Below are positions 1 to 10,374 of a stretch of DNA of 64,000 nucleotides, in pieces. The DNA is from Hygrophila difformis (Eukaryota; Streptophyta; Magnoliopsida; Lamiales; Acanthaceae): assembly GCA_030278955.1 (NCBI GenBank), contig JAOANR010000002.1, forward strand, positions 9,537,982 through 9,601,981. The letters are read 5' to 3'. The position numbers were made by a program, and so were the translations under genes. Numbering within the stretch: the first letter of the stretch is position 1; every line of letters begins with the position of its first letter. Under the pieces are notes generated by a model that was given only the letters and a program-made list of their open reading frames with translations, did not search any database and was not told the DNA's origin.

Positions 1-696
1 TTTAAAAATAAGCCGCGGCGCAAAAAGTGGCGTTGAAGGGGACTTTTATGCGCCACAAAGAAGATGTGGTGCATCCTGAAGCAACTTGGAAAAATTCTAA
101 TTTTTGCGGCGCCAAAAGTGGCGCTTCAAGGCAGATTTAGGCGCCACAAAGCACATGTGGCGCATTTTGAAAAAACTTAGAAAAATTTCTAAGTTTTCTG
201 GCGCATAAAGTGGCGCTGGAGGGTATTTTTAGGCGCCACAATGCCTATGTGGCGCATTCTGTGCCAATTCAGGCAGAATGTGTTTTTCCTAAATTCTTCC
301 CCATGATGTCCAAAATCTCCAAATCACTCAACAACATCAATTTCACTTCATCTACACCTTAGTCTAGTCCAAATAAACTTCATTGATCTTTTTACCAGTT
401 CAAAACAACTCAATTTTGCACGCTATTGGTAAGAACTACTTTATTGAATTTAAAAGCAACTAAAAACCTCATAAGCTAAATAAACACTACCTAATACTTC
501 ATAACATCAAAAGAACATGAATAACAGAAATAATATATCCAAGATAGCAAAATAATAAAAAGCAGAGTTAGGACAATACGACCCCAAATGAAAATAACTA
601 AAATGTAGCAAAATAAAAATAGAGTCGATTACCTAGGCCTATCAATACATATCATCTATAACAATCACAAGCCTATCTATCGCTCATCTCTCTCGC
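1..696 (-). other. 3' UTR of the Athila-type element with ~91 bp tandem repeats
   Basis: Bases 261-696 are AT-rich non-coding sequence after the env-position ORF. Bases about 1-260 hold three units of a GC-containing repeat; unit starts at the GGCGC motif are 17, 108 and 200, a spacing of 91-92 bp. Each unit contains GTGGCGCT, then GGCGCCAC, then GTGGCGCA, so it can fold on itself. Similar blocks occur at 3776-4120 and 11840-12180. Confidence 0.7.
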
Positions 697-2610
697 TCAG
701 TCAGAGTCCTCAGAATCATCATCATCATTGTCTCCCACTTCTTCAGATCCATCCCCAGCATCAGCATCCTCAGCATCATCATCTCCCTCATCGCTACCAT
801 CTCCAGAGCCGACATAGTCCTCATCCTCATCGTCCTCAGAAGGTGTCTGAGGAGCGACATATCGCTGTCCTAGGCTCTGGGACATGAAATACTCCAGTCG
901 GGCTGCATGGTAAGCCTGGGCTCTAGCATTCTTGGCTATCTGGTCAGCCAAGAAATGGTGTCTCTGAGCTGCAAGTAGAGCATGCTCATTCACTGTGTTC
1001 AGCAAGTTTTGCTGGTTCATCAATAAGGTCCTAGCCCAATCAGGCTCTCCCTGATACTGCTGATGTGACTGCTGTGACTGCTGTGGCTGCTGTGGCTGAG
1101 CCCTGCCACGTCCTCTACCTCTGCCTCTACCACCACGTGTACCCCGGGTGGACTGCGAAGGAGCCTCAGAATGCTCCTGGCTAGCCTGTGAAGGTGCAGG
1201 TGGTGGTGACTGCCTGGGCAACTCCCTAGGAAGTATCATAGGCTTGCATCTTATTCCAGGCAGCTTGAAATTCTTCTTCCCAAATGGAATAGAGGGCCTC
1301 ATCCTCCAATCTCTATCAAACTGTCCCATATCCACTCCTGCCTGTGCACAAAGCTGCCATATCGAGCTGGGGAACATCAGAGCTGACCTCTTAGACACCT
1401 CCGGTGTCTGTCTCAACTCAAGTGATATAAGCTCTCCCATGTTAACTGGGCTCCCCACCTTGATGCAGTATGGGACATACATATCCAGGGCAGTAGGTCC
1501 AGAGGTGTGAGTCGAAGGACTCAATCTAGATCTGTAGAACATGAGAAGCTGGTACATGGGTGCATCCATATCAGGCCCATGTAGCCTACTCATGTCATCA
1601 TCATCATATGTGAGGACATCCTCCTGACCCTCAAACATCGACATCAGTACAAGCTTCTTGAAATCCTCCCTATCATCGGCTCTCATCACTGGCTCCCAAA
1701 AATCTCTACCGTAGGGCACATCCACTACTCCAAAAAATTGGTTGATGTGCTGAGGAGTGATGGGTACTCTAACCCCGAAAATCCAAAAATCCTCCTCCTC
1801 AGCGTTGGCTAGAAACAGTCTAGTCAACTCCCACGAATATGATCCGGCTGGATGTCTAACGAATCTCTCCCAGCCTCTGGATCTGATAGCATCTCGGAGT
1901 AGGGGGTGCTGTAGATCTCTATCTGAAAATCCTCTATCAACAATAATCCTCTTCTTGTGAAACCTCTGGTACAGCTCGTAGGCTCTGGCACTCCTAAATA
2001 CGGTGGCATCAAATATGCCCGGCCTGACATAAAACAACTCGGGGACATAAGCTCTAGGATCCTGCCTTTTTGGTCCTCCCCTAGCCCGGTGCTCCTCCTG
2101 ATCAACCTCCTCCTCATCTTCCTCTCCTCCTACAACCTCAGGGACAGGCTCCTGTATGACTAGTGCTGCAGACCTCCCTCTCATCGGTCGAGAGGAAGTG
2201 GAACTCGTGACAGGTGCCTTCCCCCGAGAGGCTCTAGAGGGGGCCTGTGAATGATCGGATGTCTCAGGCTGAATGGTCTGATCAGGCTGATCGGGCTGGT
2301 CAGGCTGATTGACCTCCTGATGGTCATCAGCCGGCATGGTAGTATGTCTAGAAGATGCACCACTCTTGGACTTGCTCTTCCTAAAATAGGAGAGAAGTCC
2401 CTTGGACTTGGAGGCACCTCCTGATCCCTGTGGATGATCCATCTGTACCAAATTTTTAGTGCGGAGTCTGCGAGTTTCAAAAAGATGCTCATCAGGAATA
2501 GGAGTAGGAACGCTATCCGGTGACTGTGGATCATAAATCCCCATTCTCCCCTCGGGCATGGGTATATACCTATAACCCGATTTCTTAGGGAGGTTTGGAG
2601 GATTATACAT
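697..2610 (-). CDS. Env-position ORF of the Athila-type element (putative plant transposon protein)
   Basis: An intact 637-residue ORF lies downstream of pol in the position often called env-like in Athila. Residues about 185-330 match the putative plant transposon protein family by eye (ARAYELYQRFHKKRIIVDRG, WERFVRHPAGSYSWEL, VPITPQHINQFFGV). The N-terminal part is Ser/Pro-rich with a short DQP repeat. The C-terminal part has a Gly/Arg tract (RGGRGRGRGRGR), a Gln-rich stretch and a strongly acidic tail of Asp/Glu/Ser. I see no signal peptide, transmembrane helix or furin-like site, so an envelope function is not supported; RNA or protein binding is equally plausible. It starts at the only ATG preceding the conserved region. 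Its lack of stops while gag is broken is notable. Confidence 0.82.
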   Translation of the reverse strand: MYNPPNLPKKSGYRYIPMPEGRMGIYDPQSPDSVPTPIPDEHLFETRRLRTKNLVQMDHPQGSGGASKSKGLLSYFRKSKSKSGASSRHTTMPADDHQEVNQPDQPDQPDQTIQPETSDHSQAPSRASRGKAPVTSSTSSRPMRGRSAALVIQEPVPEVVGGEEDEEEVDQEEHRARGGPKRQDPRAYVPELFYVRPGIFDATVFRSARAYELYQRFHKKRIIVDRGFSDRDLQHPLLRDAIRSRGWERFVRHPAGSYSWELTRLFLANAEEEDFWIFGVRVPITPQHINQFFGVVDVPYGRDFWEPVMRADDREDFKKLVLMSMFEGQEDVLTYDDDDMSRLHGPDMDAPMYQLLMFYRSRLSPSTHTSGPTALDMYVPYCIKVGSPVNMGELISLELRQTPEVSKRSALMFPSSIWQLCAQAGVDMGQFDRDWRMRPSIPFGKKNFKLPGIRCKPMILPRELPRQSPPPAPSQASQEHSEAPSQSTRGTRGGRGRGRGRGRAQPQQPQQSQQSHQQYQGEPDWARTLLMNQQNLLNTVNEHALLAAQRHHFLADQIAKNARAQAYHAARLEYFMSQSLGQRYVAPQTPSEDDEDEDYVGSGDGSDEGDDDAEDADAGDGSEEVGDNDDDDSEDSD

Positions 2611-4642
2611 TATTTCAGTACCTGGTTATACAAAAACTCTAGGTTAGTATCATATATATGCATTGCCTCCCATCCTCACACTTAAGTTTAAACCACAGGT
2701 TTAACTTAAGTGTTAAGTATAAAAGCAAACATATACATCAACCTAGAATGTGGGATTTAGATAACTAAATGACCAAGATGTTGTATTTAAAAATTGTGAA
2801 TCCTAAACTTTGTTTTAAAAAAAATATCATCCATTTTATTCTAAAGTTTAAAATTCATGTTTAACATATCTTTTTAATAAAAACTCCTTATTTTATTGAA
2901 TTTTTAGATTTAATAAGCAAAAACAACCTAAATTATTAAACTAGTGCATTACAAATGGTTTAAATTAATATTTAAATTCATTCCAATTTATTCATATGAT
3001 AAATTAACCTATTTTAATTAACTAAATTACAAATAAAAGAGTTTTTATCAAAACATGGTTCAATTAACTCACATAATGAAAAACATGGAATTTTTTTACA
3101 AGAAAACAACTTTATATTTTCAATATAGCTAAAATGACATGTTCTAGTGATGTTTCATCCATTCAATTAACCAAAAATGCCATTTTAATCAATTTAGAAT
3201 GATTTTCAGATTTAAAATTTTCAAAAATTCCAACTTTTAATGTTAATCCAAAAATTTCACATTATGCATTCAATCCATGTTCTACAACACTTGTTCATGC
3301 TAAAAGTAGAATTTAAACAATCAAAATCAAATTTTATCCCACATTCTACAAAAACCCAAAATTCAAGTAACAACACCAATACCAAAATTAATGCATCCCA
3401 AAGCACTAGAATATGATAATAATTGAATTAGGATAGCCATTCTTACCTAAATTGAAGGATTGGAGCACTTTGGAGTAGAATCCCCAAATTTGAAAAACTA
3501 GGGTTGAAGAACCCTAATTTAATTCAAACAAAGCAAAATTTGGCTTTTGGAATGAGAATTTGAACAATGTGGATAACAATTGATAGGAAGAAACAAGAAT
3601 TGGAAGAATTTTTACCAAAGTGGCGCAAATGTGTCGCTTGGGCAGAGAGGAATGCGTCGACAGTGAGGGAGAAGGGAAGAATCTGTAATTTTTTCGAGTA
3701 GAATGAAGGGGAAGAGAGATTTTTGGGGTTAAAACCCCGATTTTGCAACCGGGTCTAGGCCCTGACCCGCCCATTTATGCGCCAAAATGGCGCTTGGATA
3801 GGTGTTTCGGCGCCACACAGTTGATGTGGCGCCTAGGTCTTTTCAGAAAAATTCTAAGTCCAAAAATGGCGCCGAAAGTGGCGCTCCGGAGTGATTTTAT
3901 GCGCCACCACGAAGATGTGGCGCATTACCAGACTCCAAAATTTTCCAACTTTAAAAGTGGCGCAATTTTTGGCGCTAGAGAGCAATTTTAGGCGCGACAC
4001 AGTATGTGTGGCGCATAAACTGACTCCAGATTTTCAAAGGTTGAAATTGGCGCATAAAGTGGCGCCTGAGCTTGATTTTAGGCGCCATCAAGAAGGTGTG
4101 GCACCTAAACTGAGTCTGTGACATTCGAATTCCAGCTCAAACTCAACCAAAATGCTAGCCAATACACTCCCCAAGGTTAGCAAGTCAGATTCAGCATATA
4201 TAACCTCCCTAAATCCTTTCGGATCATAATTTTCCTCAATTAAACCAATTAATCCATATAGATCCTCCTCTTTAATTCATCACCGAGTCAAAATACAAAT
4301 GTCAAGATCAATCCTCCAAGCACACACAAATCCATCGTTTCTCAACATTTTGGTACTTATTCTAATTCATAGGCAATGTCCTACTCAATTTATTAAACAC
4401 ATGCAAATAACATAGCATAAAATTTAAATAACATAATTAAACTAAAAACACATCTAACTTAAATTAGCAAAAGCAATAAAGCACATAAACAATAAATACT
4501 CAATCCTAAAGCACATAAACAATAAAATGCAAAATATTTTTGTCTTTTTCTTTCATTTTATACTTTTTATTGGTTTTTATAAGTTTAATAAATAAAAACT
4601 CAACATAATTAAAATGCAATGCACTTACTTCAATAATCAGAT
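2611..4642 (-). other. Spacer between pol and env-position ORF, with ~90 bp tandem repeats
   Basis: About 2 kb without a supported gene. Bases 2611-3480 and 4121-4642 are AT-rich. Bases about 3776-4120 hold four units of the GGCGC repeat (starts near 3778, 3868, 3959, 4049; spacing 90-91 bp). On the minus strand the repeats are followed by a GGGTTTTAACCCC sequence (near 3730) and a purine-rich stretch, the same order as in the LTR, where the repeats are followed by TTTTAAAG. A short ORF at 3514-3774 has no recognisable domain and is not called. Confidence 0.6.
3776..4120 (-). repeat. Tandem ~90 bp GC-rich repeats between pol and env-position ORF
   Basis: Four diverged units with starts near 3778, 3868, 3959 and 4049. 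They carry the same GTGGCGCT / GGCGCCAC / GTGGCGCA core as the LTR block, embedded in AT-rich DNA. Confidence 0.75.
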
Positions 4643-7600
4643 TTAAATAACCAAAGGCTTAACATTAATTTGTTCGATGAATTTAACTTCATCTCCAAAA
4701 TAATGTTTAAGTCTTTGACCATTTACAGTGAATTCCCTTTCATCTTCAGCTTTTAAAACTACTGCACCATTATCCAACACTTTAACAATCCTAAAAGGCC
4801 CTGACCATTTTGTCTTTAATTTACCAGGAAATAGTTTAAATCTAGAATTATATAAAAGCACTAATTGTCCAGCTTCAAAAACCTTAGGCCTAAGCATTTT
4901 ATCATGATAAAGCTTTGTTCTTTCCTTATAAATTAGAGCATTATCATACGCTTGACGTCTAATTTCTTCTAATTCAGTAAGATCTATTTTCCTTTTTTCT
5001 TGAGCCTCTTTAAATTCAAAATTCAACTTCTTCATAGCCCAAAATGATTTAAACTCAAGTTCAAAAGGTAAGTGACAAGCTTTACCATAGACCAATTTAA
5101 AAGGAGTCATACCTATAGGCGTTTTAAAAGCTGTCCTATAAGCCCACAATGTTTCATCTAACTTAAAAGCCCAATCTTTTCTAGATTTTCCTATAGTGGC
5201 TTCCAAAATCTTTTTAATCTCACGATTAGTGACTTCTACCTGACCATTGGCTTGAGGATGATAGGGTGTTGTTATCCTATGATGAACATGAAATCTAGAT
5301 AACAATTGATTAACAGCCCTATTGACAAAATGAGATCCACCATCACTAATGATTGCTTTAGGCACACCAAAACGAGTAAAGATTTGCTTTTTCAGAAATT
5401 TAATCACTTGTTTAGCATCATTTAAAGCACATGATTCAGCTTCTACCCATTTTAATACATACTCTACAGCAACAAGAATATACAATTTCCCATTAGATGG
5501 TGGAAATTGACCCATAAAATCAATTCCCCACAAACCAAACAACTCAACAGACATAATTCCTTTTAGAGACATTTCATCTCTTTTAGTGATATTACCAGCC
5601 CTTTGACACACATCACATTTTTGCACAAATGATCTAGCATCACGATAAATATTAGGCCAATATAAACCACCTTCGAGTACCTTATGAGCTGTCCTGTTCG
5701 GTCCAACATGTCCTCCTCCAAGTCCTTCGTGGCAAGCCTTTAACACTTTTTCATGATCCTCATCAGGGATGCATCTCCTTATGATCTGATCTGAACAGAG
5801 TCTAAACAAATAAGGTTCATCCCAAATAAAATATTTAGCATCAGTTTTAAATTTTTGTTTTTGGCTATGCCATTTTAAATGATCATGAATTACACCACAT
5901 GCTAAATAATTTACAAAATCAGCAAACCACGGGTCAGAGGAAGTGTTATTTATTAAATATAAATTTTCATCAGGAAATGCATCATTAATTAATCTTTCTT
6001 CCCCTTTTTCATGCTCCAGTCTAGATAGATGATCAGCTACAGGATTTTCATCTCCTTTCCTATCTTTAATTTCTAAATCAAATTCCTGTAACAATAATAC
6101 CCATCTAATTAACCGTGGTTTAGCATCTTTCTTTGCAAATAAATATTTAATGGCAGCATGATCAGTGTAAACTACAGTTTTAGAGCCTATCAGATATGGT
6201 CTAAACTTTTCACATGCATAAACAACAGATAAAAGTTCTTTTTCAGTGGTGGCATAATTTCTCTGTGCAGTATTTAAAGCCTGACTAGCATAATAAATAA
6301 CATGAAGTTTCTTATCCTTTCTTTGACCCAGTACTGCTCCAACAGCAAAGTCACTAGCATCACTCATGATCTCGAATGGCAAACTCCAGTCAGGTGGCTG
6401 AATAATTGGTGTTGTTACCAATGCTTCCTTGATCCTATTGAACGCCTCAATACACTCGTCAGTAAAATCAAACTCAACATCCTTACATAGCAGCTTAAAC
6501 AGAGGTAATGCAATTTTAGAAAAATTTTTTATAAACCTTCGATAAAATCCAGCATGTCCCAGAAAACTTCTCAAAGTTTTTAAATTATTAGGGGGTGGAA
6601 TTTTTGCAATCACTTCTACTTTAGCCCTATCAACTTCAATGCCATTTTTAGAAATTATATGTCCTAAGACAATACCTTCATTAACCATAAAATGACATTT
6701 TTCCCAATTAAGAACTAAATTTGACTCTTCACATCTAATCAGAACTTTTTTCAAGTTAATTAAGCATTTCTCAAAATCAGACCCGAATACAGAAAAATCA
6801 TCCATAAATACCTCAATGCATGTCTCAATTAAATCAGAAAATATAGACATCATGCATCTCTGAAATGTAGCTGGAGCATTACACAAACCAAATGGCATTC
6901 TCCTATATGCAAATATACCGTAAGGACATGTAAATGTGGTTTTATCTTGATCCTCAGGTGCAATTGGAACTTGATTATAACCAGAATAGCCATCTAAAAA
7001 GCAATAAAACTCATGACCAGCTAAACGCTCTAGCATTTGATCAATAAAAGGCAATGGAAAATGATCTTTCCTAGTCTTATTTTTCAATCTCCTATGATCA
7101 ATGCATACACGCCATCCAGTAGTAGGTCTAGTAGGTACTAGTTCACCATTTTCATTTCTAATCACAGTCATACCTCCCTTTTTAGGCACTACTTGAACTG
7201 GACTCACCCACTGACTATCAGAGATAGGATAGATAATACCTGCATCGAGTAATTTAATCACCTCTGATCTTACAGCTTCTTGTAGATGTGGATTCAGTCT
7301 CCTTTGGGGCTGTCTCACTGGCTTGTCATCCTCCTCCATGTAAATCCGGTGTATACACAATGCTGGACTCAGTCCCTTGATGTCAGCTATCGTCCAACCT
7401 ATTGCTCTAACATGCTTGCTCAACACTTGGGTTAATGCATTTAATTGATCATCATTTAATTTATTACTTGCAATAACAGGTAGAGTATCATTCTCACCAA
7501 GAAAAACATACCTCAAATGTGATGGCAGCTCTTTCAATGTCAATATAGGTGGCTTTTCAACAGACGGAACTAACTTGGATTCTTCTATTGCACATGTTAC

Positions 7601-8023
7601 TTGCACAGGTAATCCTCCCTCACACTTACTTTCAGCTAAGTCCTCACAACTCTCCACTAACTGCTCAAATTTCCTATAGGGATCATGTCTAGCAAAGAAC
7701 TCTCTCTCAATCACCTCATCCTCCTGATAGATAGCTGTAACTCTATTACATGGGTAGGTGTCAGAACTAGCGTGTTGTGTTTTAGTTGTCTTAGAAATGT
7801 CAAACGACACTTGTTCATTACCTACTTTAAGTGTAATTTTACCATCATCCATATCAACCATAGCCCTACCAGTTTGCAGAAATGGTCTACCTAAAATCAG
7901 AGGAATATCAATGTCTTTTTCCATATCAAGAACAACAAAGTCGACAGGGAAAATGAAACTCTCTACTTGAACAGGAACATCTTCTACAATGCCTAATGGA
8001 GTCCTAATAGATCTATCAGCAAG
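4643..8023 (-). CDS. pol: pol (RT, RNase H, integrase) of the Athila-type element
   Basis: This is the reverse transcriptase, RNase H and integrase polyprotein, downstream and in frame with gag-pro but separated from it by one TAG; within that frame the first ATG is at 7924, giving 1093 residues. In order: end of protease (LILGRPFL), RT with [27 protein letters not shown] and the catalytic FMDD (plus strand 6796-6807), RNase H ([31 protein letters not shown]), then integrase with an HHCC zinc region ([12 protein letters not shown] to CDVCQ), core [15 protein letters not shown] and [17 protein letters not shown]. The C-terminus has no chromodomain, as expected for Athila. The whole segment is free of stops, unlike gag. 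It would act in virus-like particles and at integration. Confidence 0.92.
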   Translation of the reverse strand, partial: LADRSIRTPLGIVEDVPVQVESFIFPVDFVVLDMEKDIDIPLILGRPFLQTGRAMVDMDDGKITLKVGNEQVSFDISKTTKTQHASSDTYPCNRVTAIYQEDEVIEREFFARHDPYRKFEQLVESCEDLAESKCEGGLPVQVTCAIEESKLVPSVEKPPILTLKELPSHLRYVFLGENDTLPVIASNKLNDDQLNALTQVLSKHVRAIGWTIADIKGLSPALCIHRIYMEEDDKPVRQPQRRLNPHLQEAVRSEVIKLLDAGIIYPISDSQWVSPVQVVPKKGGMTVIRNENGELVPTRPTTGWRVCIDHRRLKNKTRKDHFPLPFIDQMLERLAGHEFYCFLDGYSGYNQVPIAPEDQDKTTFTCPYGIFAYRRMPFGLCNAPATFQRCMMSIFSDLIETCIEVFMDDFSVFGSDFEKCLINLKKVLIRCEESNLVLNWEKCHFMVNEGIVLGHIISKNGIEVDRAKVEVIAKIPPPNNLKTLRSFLGHAGFYRRFIKNFSKIALPLFKLLCKDVEFDFTDECIEAFNRIKEALVTTPIIQPPDWSLPFEIMSDASDFAVGAVLGQRKDKKLHVIYYASQALNTAQRNYATTEKELLSVVYACEKFRPYLIGSKTVVYTDHAAIKYLFAKKDAKPRLIRWVLLLQEFDLEIKDRKGDENPVADHLSRLEHEKGEERLINDAFPDENLYLINNTSSDPWFADFVNYLACGVIHDHLKWHSQKQKFKTDAKYFIWDEPYLFRLCSDQIIRRCIPDEDHEKVLKACHEGLGGGHVGPNRTAHKVLEGGLYWPNIYRDARSFVQKCDVCQRAGNITKRDEMSLKGIMSVELFGLWGIDFMGQFPPSNGKLYILVAVEYVLKWVEAESCALNDAKQVIKFLKKQIFTRFGVPKAIISDGGSHFVNRAVNQLLSRFHVHHRITTPYHPQANGQVEVTNREIKKILEATIGKSRKDWAFKLDETLWAYRTAFKTPIGMTPFKLVYGKACHLPFELEFKSFWAMKKLNFEFKEAQEKRKIDLTELEEIRRQAYDNALIYKERTKLYHDKMLRPKVFEAGQLVLLYNSRFKLFPGKLKTKWSGPFRIVKVLDNGAVVLKAEDEREFTVNGQRLKHYFGDEVKFIEQINVKPLVI

Positions 8024-10238
8024 CTATAGCTGCATCCTAGTAGGCTTCACAACTCCTACTCCTAGTTCTCTAAAGACATGTAGAGGCATCAGATTAATAC
8101 TGGACCCGAGATCACACAGAGCTTTGTTGAATTCTTTAGTGCCAATAATGCATGGAATAGTATAACTCCCTGGATCTTTTTGTTTAATAGGTTGCCTTCT
8201 TTGTAAGATTGCACTACATTCCCCCGTCAGTGTCACTTTCTCTTCATCATCAACACTCCTCTTTTTTGATAGAATTTCTTTTAAGAACTTAGCATACACA
8301 GGCATTTGTGCAATGGCATCAGAAAAAGGGATATCAATTCTTAAATTCTTAAAGACTTCTAAGAATTTGGCATAATCTTTATCTTCTTTAGCCTTTTTAA
8401 GACGCTGTGGATATGGAATAGGTGGCTGATATGGCTTGACCGAGACAGCTGACTTTCCTTTACCCTTATCCTGTTCAACTCTAAGTTTCTCACTCTCCTT
8501 AGGCTCATTAGTGTTTTTATGCTGGCTTTCTTTCTCTGTATCCTCATTTTGATCATCTACAGCATCAGCTAAAACCTCTGGATCATCTAAGGTAGGGTAA
8601 GGATTAGGTAATTCCTTTTTGTTCCTTAAAGTGATTGCTTTACATTGCTCTTTTGGATTAGGATCAGGCATGCTTGGTAGTGTTCCTTGCTGTCTATTTG
8701 AGGTATTCCTAGCAATTTGACCAACTTGAACTTCTAAATTTCTCATTGAGGCTTGCATCTGCTGAATTGTTTGTTGTTGAGACACGATTGTGCTCAATAA
8801 CTCTTTTAAATTGACCTCATCACTTCCTTGGTTTTGTTGCAGCTGTTGTTGAGGTTGAAAATTCCTAGGCTGTTGATTAGGGTAAAAAGGTTGATTTTGA
8901 TTTCTGTTTTGATTATAGTTTTGGTTCTGATTTTGGTTTTGAAAATTTTGATTTTGATTTTGATTTGGGTAATTTTGACGGTTGTTTTGTGGATAGGTGT
9001 TTTGTTGAAATTGAGAATTCTGATTTGGATAGAAGTTTTGATTTTGAGGACGGTTTTGGTTGTAGTTTTGCTGCCTATTTCCCATGTAGTTCACATCTTC
9101 CACTTGCTCTTCAGTCCCCTCACACTGCATAGTCTCTTGAAGTCCTTGATCAAGCAAGTGACAGGCTGATGACTCGTGAGGTCCATGACAAATACCGCAT
9201 CTCACAACTTTAGCTTGACCTTTCTTAAGCGTAGAAACCTCCCTCATCAAAGCATCTAACTTAGAGTCTATAGCAACTGCCTTTTCTACCTCATAGATTC
9301 CTCCTTTTGTTTTATTTCTAGCATTTTTCTTAACAGGAAATTTTTTCATGTTAGAAATCTTTTTCTCTATGATTTCCTTAGCTCTAGAGGGTCCTATAGA
9401 CAGAAAAGAATCTCCCGCTGCTGCATCCAACAAGTTCCTCCAATGATCAATCAACCCATTGTAGAAGAAGTGCATCTGCTGCCAATCTTCAAAGCCGTGA
9501 TTCGGGCATCTCGCCAATAAAGTGTTATACCTATCCCATGCTTCAAGTAAAGTTTCACCCTCATCTTGCACGAATTCTTTGATTTTTTCTTGTAATTCAA
9601 TAACCTTGGATGGTGGGAAGAATTGTTCTAAGAAGGCTTCTAACATTTTATCCCAAGTAGTGACATCTCTTAATTGAAGTGAGTTGTACCAGGTTTTAGC
9701 TTTATCCCTGAGTGAAAACGAAAACAGTCTCAACTTAATTTCATCACTAGTAACACCATTTATTTTCACTGTCACAGTAGTCCAGAAAATTTCTTATGTG
9801 TTCTACAGCATCAATAGTAGGTGCTCCATTATATTGATTAGCTTGAACCATTGTGATTAGTGCAGGCTGAAGGGTAAAACTTAAAGCATCTACATCTGGC
9901 CTTGGAGTTCTATTAAGCAGATTTCCACTAGTTCCTTATAAGTGTTCTTCAATGGTCATTTCAGCTTGATCATCGTGCTCCAAATCACCACCATTACCTC
10001 CATTATTACCCTGATTATCATTATTATTCGCTGCCATGTTTAACCTATTGAACTGAGCAACTAATTGATTAGTTTGAATTGTTGAAACTCCAGTCGTTGG
10101 AGAATAGTCTTCTTCATCAGAGGATGAATTAATTAAAATTTCCAACTGAGCTGGTCTCCTACGTTTCCCTAATCTAATAGCTCTAAGAGTACGCTCAATT
10201 TCAGGATCATAAGCTATTTCTGCTTGTTTGCTTCGCAC
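8024..10238 (-). pseudogene. gag-pro: gag-protease of the Athila-type element, broken
   Basis: This encodes the capsid polyprotein and aspartic protease. The N-terminal frame starts at 10238 (MRSKQAEIAYDPE) and stops at an in-frame TAA (9936-9938). The gag core continues in the same frame, then shifts frame near 9773; the open frame 9775-8024 holds the gag core (LRLFSFSLRDKAKTW), a short zinc-finger-like CGICHGPHESSAC, an Asn/Gln-rich repeat tract (plus strand about 8830-9070), and at its end the protease motif LCDLGSSINLMP. The frame ends at TAG (8024-8026) and the pol coding continues in frame directly after it. So gag has one stop and one frameshift, and a second stop separates it from pol. 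The DLGSS active-site form is usual for Athila proteases. Confidence 0.85.
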
Positions 10239-10350
10239 TGCAAATATTAAATAAAAATAAAATAAAGTAAAATAAGTAACAGTTAAATTAATATTTAACT
10301 TAATAAATTTAAATTAATAAACTGAAAACAATTAAAAGTTCACAACAAAT

Positions 10351-10368
10351 TCCCCGGCAACGGCGCCA
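10351..10368 (-). other. Primer-binding site, tRNA-Asp type
   Basis: The minus strand reads TGGCGCCGTTGCCGGGGA, complementary to the 3' end of plant tRNA-Asp and characteristic of Athila/Calypso elements. It lies six bases from the LTR end and upstream of gag. Confidence 0.88.
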
Positions 10369-10374
10369 AAAACT

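Noticed and set aside
1..696. Left end considered as the 3' LTR of the Athila-type element
   Set aside because: Apart from the ~90 bp repeat it does not match the LTR at 10375-12476; the sequences beside the repeats are different, so it is taken as 3' UTR.
3514..3774. 86-residue minus-strand ORF
   Set aside because: No domain and it lies in the repeat-flanking leader of the env-position ORF; likely chance.
8828..9169. Hydrophobic plus-strand ORF of 113 residues
   Set aside because: It is the antisense of the Asn/Gln-rich gag tract, whose AAT/CAA codons read as Ile/Leu/Val on the other strand.
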